Notes under the pieces: generated by a model
The model's input: the letters and a program-made list of their open reading frames with translations, nothing else
What the model was told of the DNA's origin: nothing
Databases searched by the model: none
Part shown: piece after piece, positions 11,054-20,709 of the stretch
Position numbering within the stretch: the first letter of the stretch is position 1
How the letters are laid out: the number at the start of each line of letters is the position of its first letter
Assembly (NCBI GenBank): GCA_001972305.1
Contig: BDDD01002051.1
Location: 78,947-142,946 of the forward strand
Direction: 5' to 3'
Origin: Cephalotus follicularis
Lineage: Eukaryota > Streptophyta > Magnoliopsida > Oxalidales > Cephalotaceae
DNA: 64,000 nt
Position numbers and translations under genes: made by a program

Positions 11054-13207
11054 AATAGAACATTACAAGAAATGTGTAAAACACTTTTAAATGAAAATAA
11101 TTTACCAAAATATTTTTGGGCGGAAGCAATAAATACTTCATGTTATATCCTAAATCGAATATCAATTAGGCCTATTCTCAAAAAGACTCCATATGAATTA
11201 TGGAGGGGGAGAAAGCCAAACATTAGTTATTTTCATACCTTCGGATGCAAGTGTTTTATCCACAATAATGGAAAAGAGCATCTGGGAAAATTCGACTCCA
11301 AAGTCGACGAAGGCATATTTCTTGGTTATTCTTCTCATAGTAGGGCTTATAGATGCTTTAATAAAAGAACCTTACTTGTTGAAGAATCCATGCATGTTGT
11401 TTTTAATGAATCTAACCCTAAACTTCCAAAAGAAGTTATTGTTGATGATTGTGTAGATTTTATTGAAAATGGTGTTAGCAAGATTAATCTAGATGAAGCC
11501 AAAAGGGAGGAGTCCACCATAGAAGAAACCCCTCAAGAAGACTATCAAGAAGCTCTTCATGACAAAACCTTGAAGGTGGTAAGAGGACATCCTCATGAAT
11601 TCATAATAGGTAACCCTAGATTAGGTGTTTCTACTAGATCTAGCATTAATCATAATTATATTGCATTCTTATCTCAAATTGAGCCTAAAAATATTAATGA
11701 AGCCGAAAAGGATGAAAATTGGATTAATGCCATGTAAGAAGAATTGAATCAATTTGAAAGGAGTAAAGTATGGAACCTAGTACCTAGACCTAGTAACCAA
11801 AACATAATAGGCACAAAATGGGTTTATAGGAACAAGGTAGATGACCAAGGTATAGTAATTAGGAACAAGGCTAGACTAGTTGCTAAGGGATATTCCCAAG
11901 AAAAGGGAATCGACTTTGATGAGTCATATGCACCCGTAGCTAGATTAGAATCTATACGCATGTTGCTTGCATATGCTTGTTTTAAAGATTTTACTCTTTT
12001 TCAAATGGATCTAAAGAGTGCTTTTTTAAATGGGTTAATAAAGGAGGAAGTGTATGTGGAACAACCTCCCGGGTTTGAAAACCATCATTTTCCCAACCAT
12101 GTTTTTAAGCTTTCAAAGGCTTTATATGGCTTAAAACAAGCTCCAAGAGCTTGGTATGAAAAGCTAAGTGGATATCTTCTTGAAAATGGTTTTAAGAGAG
12201 GCACTATTGATATTACCCTCTTTACAAAAACTGTCAAAAATGAAATATTAATTGTTCAAGTATATGTAGATGATATCATTTTCGGTTCTACTAACAAAAA
12301 CTTGTGCAAGAGTTTTGCTAAGATCATGCAGGTAGAATTCGAAATGAGCATGATGGGTGAGCTCAACTACTTTCTTGGACTTCAAGTCAAACAATTGGAG
12401 GAAGGTATCTTCATCAACCAATCAAAGTATGTCAAGGACTTACTCAAAAGATTCGGGATGGAGAATGCCAAAAAGAGCAAGACACCCATGAGCACAACTA
12501 CAAAGCTTGACAAGGATGAGCAAGGTAAGTCCATCGATCAAAAATTGTATAGAAGTATGATAGGATCGTTGCTTTATTTAACGACAAGTAGGACGGATAT
12601 CTTGTTTAGTGTATGCTTGTGTGCTAGATTTCAAGCATGTCCAAAAGAATCTCATTTGCATGCCGTAAAACGCATCTTTAAGTATTTAGCATATACACCG
12701 TCCTTAGGACTATGGTATCCTAGGAAATCCTCCTTTGACCTACACACTTACTCCGATGCCGATTTCGGAGGATATAAGGTAGATAGAAATAGCACAAGTG
12801 GCACATGTCAATTCTTAGGCAATATGCTCATTTTTTGGCTTAGCAAGAAACAAAATTCGGTAGCTCTTTCGACTACCGAAGCCGAATATATTGCCGCAAG
12901 CAGTTGTTGCGTACAAATCATGTGGATGAAACAACAACTCCTTGACTATGGGTTTAACTTTGTGAAAGTGCCAATTAGGTGTGATAACACTAGTGCAATA
13001 TGCTTAGGGAAAAACCCAGTTCATCACTCTAGAACTAAGCACATTGACATAAGATATCACTTCATTAAAGATCACATAGAAAAGGGTGACATCGAATTAG
13101 TTTTCGTCCCGACCCAAGAACAAGTCGCGGACATATTCACCAAACCATTAGATGAACAAACCTTTTCAAAATTTAGATTGGAATTAGGTTTGTGTGAAAT
13201 TGAGTGA
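11054..13207 (+). pseudogene. pol: Element I pol 3' half: integrase end, RT, RNase H
   Basis: The coding trace starts inside integrase ('RKNRTLQEM', normally just after the catalytic core) and runs through the integrase C-terminus ('YELWRGRKPNISYFH'). It then enters RT. A single in-frame TAA at 11735 lies between integrase and RT, where 'A-M-stop-E-E-L' probably replaces a sense codon. After it, 11744-13207 is open for 487 codons. Visible RT motifs are '[16 protein letters not shown]', '[11 protein letters not shown]', '[12 protein letters not shown]' and the catalytic YVDD at codons 174-177 (12263-12274). RNase H follows with 'YSDADFGG', 'TTEAEYIAA' and 'CDNTSAICL', ending '[18 protein letters not shown]', the normal C-terminus. 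RT and RNase H look intact, but upstream domains are deleted, so the element cannot be autonomous. Confidence 0.9.
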
Positions 13208-13344
13208 TTAACATGTTTCTATGATTGTTGTGAATATGTATGCTTGCTCAAAATGCTCATTTTCTCATTTTTGCATCATTTGCATTCATTCTCGCCCATT
13301 TACGAAAAATCTGCAGAAAAACAGAGCAAAGCGCAGACTGTTGC

Positions 13345-13440
13345 TTTTAAAGCGTCAGCGCTTTAAAGCAAAATTAGGGTTCGAAATTGGGGAAATTGGT
13401 CTAAGCGCCGACGCTTAATCCCAAACTGTCGACGCTTTAA
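13345..13440. repeat. GTCGAC-type sites between pol and the accessory ORF, element I
   Basis: AGCGTCAGCGCT at about 13350, AAGCGCCGACGCTT near 13403 and an exact GTCGAC at 13428 (CTGTCGACGCTTTAA). The same motif style as the LTR array is thus also inside the element. Element F has a stronger cluster in the corresponding place (34784-34964). Confidence 0.7.
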
Positions 13441-13525
13441 TCGCATTGACTTAGACTTAAGTAGACTAAACACTATCCTAAATGTTCCGAACCTTGGTGC
13501 TAGGGGTTGGAACCAACGGTCTTGG

Positions 13526-14344
13526 GTGACTAGCGAAGATTTTTACCAACAATACTGCGTGCGTGTGTTATTTGGTGAGAACGCTGATCATGTTCAGCGA
13601 ATGTATACTAGGAATCTCCCCTTGGATTATAGATTCCTGCACCGTGTGGTATGTACGCATATTCTACCAAAAGCCGGTGGGTTCGATGAGGTGACCCACA
13701 TGGAAGCCTACACGATGTATCATTTGATTATTGGGAGAAAGATAAATGTTCTATCCCTGATGCTCAATCATATGCATTCGATTCACGACCGAGAGAACGC
13801 GAGACTAGGTTATAGCAATATAATAACCAAGATTCTCCATTTTTTCAATATCGACCTTACTGGAGAAGTACACCATGATCTCCAAAGTGTTGATAAGCTT
13901 GGGAAAGGGAACCTTGGGAGGATGGGGTTCAAGAAGCATAAGAGGCTCGGTACGTGGATTCCTAGGGAAGAGGACTCCAATCGGGTAGTGGAAGAGGAAG
14001 GTGAAGCTGAGATAGGGGAAGAAGCTGAAAACATACCACTGCAAATCGAACCTCAAGCTGAACCAGTTCCGGATGTCCATCTTCCAAGGAATAGGCTAGA
14101 TGAGATCTTTGATGCTATCAAAGGTCTACAGCGAAATGTTGAGGAAATGAAGATGAGTATGCAGTCCGTGAAGAGGCATCAAAAGAGAATTGCCAAAAAG
14201 TTTGCTGACACGGGCATTATCGAATATGGAGGGCTTATCTCTTCATCCTCTAGCCACGACGACAATCCCCCAGATGATGCAGCAACCGACGACATGGAGG
14301 GAGAGGTCGGTGGTGAAGATGAGGGCACACACTTGGATGAATGA
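13526..14344 (+). CDS. Sirevirus accessory (env-position) protein, plant transposon-protein type
   Basis: A frame lying after pol and before the polypurine tracts. It is open from 13367 to 14344 but has no early ATG: 13526 is GTG and the first in-frame ATG is 24 codons later, so the true start is uncertain and the N-terminus may be lost. The first ~110 residues carry a block ('LPKAGGFDEVTHM', 'LIIGRKINVLSLMLNHM') that aligns with the accessory ORF of element F (33732-34664: 'LPKEGSHTLPSE', 'LVNLPYLIVNHI'). I recall this as the 'putative plant transposon protein' domain type. It is followed by an acidic/proline stretch, a likely coiled coil at about residues 185-230, and a Ser/Asp/Glu-rich tail. 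I see no signal peptide or membrane span, so an envelope role is not supported. Function unknown. Confidence 0.6.
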   Translation: MTSEDFYQQYCVRVLFGENADHVQRMYTRNLPLDYRFLHRVVCTHILPKAGGFDEVTHMEAYTMYHLIIGRKINVLSLMLNHMHSIHDRENARLGYSNIITKILHFFNIDLTGEVHHDLQSVDKLGKGNLGRMGFKKHKRLGTWIPREEDSNRVVEEEGEAEIGEEAENIPLQIEPQAEPVPDVHLPRNRLDEIFDAIKGLQRNVEEMKMSMQSVKRHQKRIAKKFADTGIIEYGGLISSSSSHDDNPPDDAATDDMEGEVGGEDEGTHLDE

Positions 14345-14760
14345 GCATATGCATCTCATTTTCATTTGCATTTTATGTTTCTACTATGAACATCCTTTGT
14401 AATTTACAGCATGTGTAATGACTTTGTTATGTTTTTTTTGTTCAATGTGTAAAACATATCTTAATCTATGCAATGTGGTTTTTGGTATGCTAGGATTAGT
14501 ATGTATTGTTTTGATCTCAATATGCACTGGTTTAAAGATTGTGGATTTGGAATGCTTGTTTTTGCAGGATGTTTACCAAGTGACAATGTTGGGTTTTAAG
14601 CTCAATGTGTAAAACATCTATGAAATGTGAATGATATGGAATGTTTTTTTTCCTATGTACACATTTTTACTATCATAAATGAGCTCTATAGTTATTAGAA
14701 TTGAAACAATGCTCAAATGACATTGCTTATAGCTTTTTAACTCCTTTTTGAAATGATAAC

Positions 14761-15018
14761 AAAAAGGGGGAGAAATTGTTGGACATTGGGAGAAAATTAT
14801 GGGAGATAGCATAATAATGAATAAGGAAATTAATGACAAAGTAAAATACCCCTTATGTGACCAAGGGGGAGGTAATAAATTCAGGGGGAGCTAAATGTTT
14901 TTGTGCACTTAACAAGTTCTTAAATTTTACATGTGTACTTTAATTGTTAATGTTTTTAACTTAACGATTATTATGCTTAAAATGAAACAAATTTTGTCAT
15001 CATCAAAAAGGGGGAGAT
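14761..15018 (+). other. Cluster of polypurine tracts, element I
   Basis: AAAAAGGGGGAGAAATTG at 14761, AAGGGGGAGG at about 14863, CAGGGGGAGC at about 14882 and AAAAAGGGGGAG at 15005, directly before the 3' LTR. The first is followed by TTGGACATTG, which mimics the PPT/LTR junction. Multiple polypurine tracts are a known Sirevirus feature. The stretch 14345-14760 holds no supportable gene. Confidence 0.75.
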
Positions 15019-16145
15019 TGTTGACATTTATGTCTCAATCCTAAGTTTTGATGATAACATATTTGTGTTTAACAAAGTTTCTTGATGTGCAAGAAAGCCA
15101 TAAAGTGAGAAAAACAACACAAGAATTCTGCAGATACAGGTCAGACAGTCGACGCCCAAGGTTAAAGCGTCAGCGCTTTGACAGGCAGTCGAGACAAGGG
15201 CCTAAGCGTCTACTGGTGGAGAGTTCAGAGAAGTGGAAGAAACACTCAAACCGTCGAAGCCCAGATTCAAGCGTCTGCGCTTTGGGTACTAAGCGTCTGC
15301 CGTCTAAACCAGTGAGCACAATTAGAATTAAAACTGGCCCAACCGTCGACGCCCAAGAATAAGCGTCAGCACTTTGAGGTGCCGGTCAAATCCAACACTT
15401 TGAACGCCTACGCTTTGAGCTGACAATTTGAATTTGAGATCCCTAACGGTCACATAAGCGTCGACGCTTTAAAGGTGACAGTCGACGCTTTGGTCGGCTG
15501 GAACAGTTTCTGACAGAGTTTTAGTGGACATTCCATTATGGAATTAATCCCAATTAATTCCCAACGGATCTATAAGGCAAGAAGATATATATACACGATT
15601 GTTTTGAAGAAAAAGAGGAGAACAACACAAGCAATACACAATACAAAGATCATTCAAAGAAATCATACTCCAAGCACTCAAATCAAAAAGGCTTATCTAA
15701 AAGCTTTATCTTACATTCTAAGCCATTCTTGTTCTCACTGATTTTGAGCGAATCTATCTTGTGAAATCCAACCTTGTGAGAGGTTCAGATTCCAACATTA
15801 CTCTTTTTACTTTGATTGTAATAGGGGAGTGAACCCTAAGTGAAATTGGGGAGTGAACCCAAGAGAATTGTAAGTGATTGAGGTCAATCACAAAGGTGTA
15901 CCGAATAGGACCCGGAATTGTATTCGGAGAACTAGTGGAACTCAAGGAGATCCTTGGGAAAAGTGGACATAGGCAAGAGTTACGCCGAACCACTCTAAAC
16001 TAGTGTTTGCAATCTCTCTAACTCTCTCTCTTGTTATTGTTGGTTAAATTGCTATTGCTTGATTTTGTTGTTCATTGTTTTAAATTGCGAAAAGTTTAGA
16101 TAATTTTTAGAAACTACAATTCACCCCCCCCTTGTAGTTTATTCA
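15019..16145 (+). repeat. Element I 3' LTR, complete
   Basis: About 1.13 kb, starting TGTTGACATTTATG and ending GTTTATTCA after a C-run (CACCCCCCCC). A TATA-like TATATATA lies at 15586-15593. It resembles the LTR of G (18867-20201), which also ends in a C-run before the terminal CA. Confidence 0.85.
15146..15490. repeat. GTCGAC palindrome array, element I 3' LTR
   Basis: Exact GTCGAC at 15148, 15345, 15460 and 15481. Several positions intact in the 5' LTR are changed here, for example CCGTCGAAGCCC for CCGTCGACGCCC, and GGTCAAATC for GGTCGACTC. The array has therefore decayed since insertion. Confidence 0.8.
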
Positions 16146-16150
16146 GGGTT

Positions 16151-16352
16151 TGTGTTTGTTGTGGTCATGGGTTGTTTTGTGTAGCCTAGGGTTTTGGTGT
16201 ACAAACCCTAGGTGGTTTTTTGTGTGGGCCTAAGCTTTGGGTTAAGGAAACTCTAGCTCCAACCCGTGACTTCCATGCATGCTTAGTGTATATTTGTTCA
16301 ATTGGATACTTAATTAGAGATCTTAGGGTGTTCCTTTGCTTTAGAGAAACTT
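16151..16352 (+). repeat. B1 3' LTR, resumed and truncated
   Basis: After element I and its duplicated GGGTT, the B1 LTR continues ('tgtgtttgttgtggtcatg') in step with 1665-1905 of the 5' LTR. It breaks off after 'gagaaactttgg', about 150 bp short of the expected end, where element H begins. Confidence 0.75.
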
Positions 16353-18866
16353 TGGGTGTGTGGGTTGGCTTATAAAGCCAATCATGTGGTCCCAATACAC
16401 TTGGGATATGTGGTTCTAATCGAATACGATCCTAATTCATTCAAGATGTTACATTCTCCTATCCTTATAAGAATATGGTCCCTAGAATCACAATCAGAAC
16501 AAGGAAGGCTATTTTTCTCCCATGTCATCCTCAAGCTCCCACATAAACTCCTCAGATCTGTGATGCTACCATAGAACCCTGACCAAAGGAATGGTCTTGT
16601 TCCTGAACACTCGAACCTCTCGGTCAATAATCTGTACTAGAGTTTCTGCATATGTTAAGTCTTGATAGATTTGTATCTGTCTGTACTCGATGACGTGCAA
16701 AGCATCCCGATGATACTTCCTCAGCTGAGAAACATGGAACACGTTATGAGTGCTTGATAACACTGGAGGTAAGGCAAGTCTATAAGCAAGAGGAGCTATC
16801 TGCTACAAAATCTCTAAAGGTCCAGTGAAATGTCGAGAAAGCTTCCCTTTCTTCCTAAATCTCATAACGCTCTTACTCGGTGACACTTTCAGAAACACAT
16901 GATCACCAATATCAAATTCCAATCCTCTCTGATGAACATCGACATATCTCTTCTGTTGATCCTGTGCCACCAATAATCGTTCTCGAATGAGGCTCACCTT
17001 CTCCAAGGTGATCCGAACCATCTCTGGTCCTAACAGGCTTCTCTCGCCGACTTGATCCAAAAATACTGTAGATCGACACTTCCTACCATACAATGCTTCA
17101 TACGGGGCAATCCGAATACTCTCATGATAGTTTTTATTATAAGAGAACTCGATCAGGGGCAAATCATCGTCCCAACAGCCTCCAAAATCAAAAGCTATTG
17201 TATGGTTATCTCGGACAATCCACTGTCTGTGGGTGGAAAGAAGTACTAAAGCTGAACTGCATACTAATAATTGTTTGTAACTTCTTCTAGAATGTCCAAG
17301 TGAAACAATCATATCTGTCTGATAATATTCTAACAGGGGCTCCATGAGGCCCGATTATCATCTTTACATACAACCGAGATAATCTATCCATAAAATAAGT
17401 CATTTGAATAGGTATGAAGTGGGTCGACTTCGTGAGCCGATCGACCACAACCCATACAGCATCATGCTTGTTACGCATCAAAGGTAATACAGAGACAAAA
17501 TCCATGGTCAGATGTTCCCACTTCTACTCAGGAATAGGCAAGGGCTGAAGCAAACCCGCTGGCCTCCTATGCTCTGCCTTAACCCGTTGAGAAGTTAAGC
17601 ATCTCTCTATGAACCCATTCTCTCGCTTCATACCATTCAACCAATAGCCAAGCTTAAGGTCTTGATACATCTTCATACTCCCAAGATGAATGGAGAAATG
17701 AGATTTGTGTGCTCGATATAGAAGCTTTTCCTTTAGCTCGTCGTCGGCTGGAACATAAACTAAGTCTTTGTACCTCAACAAATCATCGGCAGTCTGGGTG
17801 AAATCTGGTTTCAAGTTTCCATCCATGGTTGTGGCTACTTTTAGTAATTCTGCATCAGAAAACTAGGCATCTTAGATCCGCTCAAGCAAAGACGGCTATG
17901 CATAAACTGAAGAAAGTGTCATACAAGCCATCCTATAACTCAAAGCATCCGTGACTACATTCTCCTTCCTTTGATGATATTCAATATCACGGTGTAGTCA
18001 TTAAACAACTCAAACCATCTCCTTTATTTCATGTGCAACTTTTTCTGTGAGAAGAGATGCTTTAGGCTCTTATGCTTCGTATAAACTACAAATGTGGTGC
18101 ATAAGCAATCACTTTCCCATACTATATAATGACACTTCCAAGCCCTTTTCCTAAAGTGCCTGCGTAAACCACAAAGTTCTCATTCTTATTAGGCAAAGCT
18201 AAGATAGGTGTAGAAATAAATCACTCCCTTAGCCCCTAAAAACTCTGTTCACAGCCACTATCCCATACAAAAGGTGTCTGCTTCTGAGTGAGTCGAGTCA
18301 ACGGGGTGGTAATCCGTGAGAACCTCTCCACAAACCCGTGGTAATAACTCGCTAGTCCCAAGAAACTGTAGACTTCAGACACATTCTCTTACAGTTTTCG
18401 GTCCTCCACGACCTTTATCTTCGATGGATCGTTCCACTGCTTGATATGATATTCCCAGGAAAAGCAACCTTAGATAGCTAGAAATCACAGTTGTTGAACT
18501 TGGCATACTAGCGTCGATCTCTCAAAGTCTGCAACAATGAATAAAGGTGTTGGCCATACTCCTCATTGGTCTTAGAATAGACTAAGATGTCATCAATGAA
18601 GATCACTATAAACTGATCAAAGTAAAGGCTGAATACTCGCTTTATCAAGTCCATGAAGTTGGCAGGCGCATTAGTCACGTTGAAAGGCATAACTAGAAAT
18701 TCTTAATAGTCGTATCTGGATCTGAAACCTGTCTTAGCAATATCACTCTATCTAGCTCTCAACTGGTGAGAACAAAACCTCAAATCGAGTTTGAAAAATA
18801 CTGTAGCATCTCTCAACTGGTCAAACAATTCATCAATATGTGGTCGACAATACCTGTTCTTCACTG
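16353..18866 (-). pseudogene. pol: Element H: Ty3/gypsy pol remnant (RT to integrase C-terminus)
   Basis: Read on the - strand from 18866 down to about 16500. It contains RT with '[10 protein letters not shown]' and the catalytic FIDD box ('[17 protein letters not shown]') at 18508-18690, a degraded RNase H at 17850-18500, the integrase zinc region ('AHKSHFSIHLGSMKM') at 17524-17826, and the integrase core ('WVVVDRLTKSTHFIPIQ') at 17287-17505. The integrase C-terminus follows at 16803-17345 and 16566-16763 ('HNVFHVSQLRKY', 'NKTIPLVRVLW'). A short chromodomain-like end lies near 16500-16566 in shifted frames. RT-RNase H-integrase order makes it gypsy, chromovirus-like. The 5' side is cut at 18867 by G's LTR. 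No LTR is recognisable at the 16353 end, and 16353-16490 shows nothing I can assign. Many stops and frameshifts. Confidence 0.8.
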
Positions 18867-20201
18867 TGTTAACATTTTTTTCTCAATCCTAATTTTGCTG
18901 ATAACATATTTGCATCTAAAATTTATTTCTCTTTTGTGCAAGATGTTAGAAAATCTGAAAATTATGAAAATTATAAGACATTACAAACAAAGAAGCATTT
19001 CAGCCACTAAGTGGAAAAACAGGACAAAGCGTCGACAGTTACAAAGTAACCATCAGCGCTTAGGCAAACCGTTGAGGGTCATCTTCAAAGCGTCAGCAGT
19101 TAAGTTTTTGAAGGCAAGACATAATTGTACAAAGCATCGATAGTCAGGATAAACTGTCAACGCTTAGTGACAAAATGCCAACAGTTTAGAAGGTTATATC
19201 AGCGTTTTGATAAAGTGAATGTAGGAATCTTCTCAAATGCTTTATGCGGCAACCCTTTAATGGAAACCGTCAGCGTTTAATGTAATCCGCGGACAGTGTA
19301 CAAAAAGCTTCAATAGCTAAGAACTAAAGATTGAATAAGGTGCACTAACTGACAATGCTTTTGCTAAAGCATCAGCGCTTTGCTGAGCTCAGAGATGAAG
19401 ATGCCAAATCGATGAAGGTTAAACGAGAAGATTCAAATTAAGGCGTAACGGTAACATCTAAGCGTCGACACTTAGATCAAAATTAGCGGCGCTTTGGGCG
19501 CAGAATTGCAATATAGTCAATCTTATCAACACAGAATTAAAGCCCAAATCTTCTCAAATGTCTCCAATGGCTTTATTCTGCTGAATACTATAAATTGGAG
19601 GCTTGAATAAGTTGAAAAACATACAACAATCATAAGAATTGTCAACTACCAAACATTCAAATCTTTCATAGAAAAATTCTCTCAAGTTCAAGTTCAAGAG
19701 CTTCATAGGCTTTAGAAAGTTTTTATTTTTTTTATCTTGAGTGGTTGTAAGTGAGCTTATTCAGTCAATATCCAACCTTATAGAGGTTATACAAAATCAC
19801 CAAACAACCTTGTGTTACTTTGATTATATAGGGGAGTGAACCCTTACACTTTGGTTAGAAAGTGTATGTGACTGAGATCAATCAAGGAAGTTGTATGGGG
19901 CACAAAATTGCTCCTATAAAGAAATTCAAAGTTTGTATTCAATATTGAATACTAGGGGAATCTCAAGAAGGTTTTGAAAAAAGTGGACGTAGGCAAGAGT
20001 TTAGCTGAACCAATGTGAACTGTGTTTGCAATTTCTAAACTCTCACTCTTTACTTATATTTTAATTCAAGTTATTTTCTGGTGTATTTGAATTGCTTAAG
20101 TATTGTTTTAGATTTATAATTTTATTGTGTGTTCATAAGTAAAAAAAAAAGGATCATAACTTTACACACACTTAATCCACCCCCCTGTTGTAGCACTTTC
20201 A
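18867..20201 (+). repeat. Element G 5' LTR
   Basis: About 1.3 kb, TGTTAACA...CACTTTCA. It shares the layout of element I: GTCGAC cluster, TATA-like TATAAAT at 19589-19595, a block around 'ggggagtgaaccct', and CCACCCCCC just before the end. A short open frame at the start (18766-19143) runs from H into the LTR and is not a gene. Confidence 0.75.
19025..19500. repeat. GTCGAC-type array, element G LTR (decayed)
   Basis: Exact GTCGAC at 19031 and 19464 among many one-step variants such as GCGTCAGC, GCATCGAT, ACCGTCAGCG and GTCGACACTTAG, each usually followed by TTAG/TTTG. It has the same flank style (AAGCGTCGAC) as element I. Confidence 0.65.
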
Positions 20202-20204
20202 ATA

Positions 20205-20216
20205 CGTATCAGAGCC
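20205..20216 (+). other. Primer-binding site of G
   Basis: CGTATCAGAGCC lies three bases after the LTR end and matches TGGTATCAGAGCC apart from the first two positions, so it is an initiator tRNA-Met site. Confidence 0.7.
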
Positions 20217-20260
20217 AGTAAACTTACTATTCTTAATTGCTAGACTTTTAAAGATCCATA

Positions 20261-20709
20261 ATGGCCATGAACATGAATACCGATGAAAGCCAAACCATCT
20301 TTAAGCCACCATTTTTTGATGGCAGCAACTATAGTCATTAAAAGGCTAAAATGACTATTTTCATTCAATCTTTGGATTACAATTTCTGGGACTTAATTAT
20401 TGATGGTCCAAATTTGCCCACCACCACAAATGAAAGTGGTGAAACCATTTCTAAATCCCGAACTAGATATAATGATGAAGATAGAAAAAGAGTACAAATG
20501 AATGCTAAAGCTAAACATATTATAATTTGTGCTATTAACTCTAACGATTTTAATAGAGTATCTTCATGCATTTTGGCTAAGGAAATGTGGGATAGACTTG
20601 AGGTAACCTATGAGGGTACCAATCAAGTTAAAGAGGCTAAAATTAGCATGCTTGTACATAAATATGAAATGTTTACCATGTTTGAAAATGAAGATATAAA
20701 AACCATCTT
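20261..20709 (+). pseudogene. gag: Element G gag, N-terminal part
   Basis: ATG at 20261 follows the primer site by about 45 bp. The frame reads 'PPFFDGSNYSH', then a TAA at 20339 where tryptophan (W-K) is usual in this family, and then continues open with 'SLDYNFWDLIIDGPNLP', 'RVSSCILAKEMWDRLEVTY' and 'GTNQVKEAKISMLVHKYE'. Element F gag has the same blocks ('SLDYQLWHIIVNGPRMP', 'GTNQVKESKISMLVHEYE'). This is the capsid-like region of copia Gag. The homology stops at about 20709. Confidence 0.8.

Larger units (their letters stand above)
10208..16145 (+). mobile_element. Element I: Sirevirus-like Ty1/copia, internally deleted
   Basis: A copia element bounded by LTRs that start TGTTGACATTTATGTCTC and by the 5-bp duplication GGGTT. 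In order it holds a truncated 5' LTR, the 3' half of pol (late integrase, RT, RNase H), an accessory ORF after pol, and a cluster of polypurine tracts before the 3' LTR. An ORF downstream of pol and multiple polypurine tracts (AAAAAGGGGGAGATTG) are recognised features of the Sirevirus lineage. A deletion joins the 5' LTR at about 11053 straight into integrase. It removes the LTR end, primer site, gag, protease and the integrase core. It inserted into the B1 3' LTR, so it is younger than B1. Confidence 0.85.
1377..16352 (+). mobile_element. Element B1: decayed Ty1/copia retrotransposon, interrupted
   Basis: B1 has a 5' LTR tail (1377-1976), PBS (1981), a long leader, broken gag and pol (4046-8005) and a 3' LTR starting TGTTAGATTAGG at 8009. 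The gene order protease, integrase, RT, RNase H is that of Ty1/copia. The 3' LTR is split by element I (10208-16145) and resumes at 16151-16352, where it stops about 150 bp short of the LTR end. The 5' LTR is cut by LTR A. The tails of the two LTRs (1378-1900 against 9935-10207 plus 16151-16352) match at roughly 90% by eye, which identifies them as one element. Related copies in the window are B2 (59133-64000) and the LTR B3 (23280-49992). Confidence 0.85.
18867..20709 (+). mobile_element. Element G: Sirevirus-like copia, 5' LTR plus partial gag
   Basis: It has a 5' LTR, primer-binding site and the start of gag, and is then cut at about 20709 where block J begins. The LTR start (TGTTAACATTTTTTTCTC) and the C-run before the LTR end resemble element I. 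Gag resembles that of element F. The rest of the element is not in the window. Confidence 0.75.

Noticed and set aside
10237..15741. Repeated 95-104 and 67-codon frames in the two LTRs of element I
   Set aside because: They recur only because the LTR is duplicated; they span the GTCGAC array and TATA region and have no recognisable domain.
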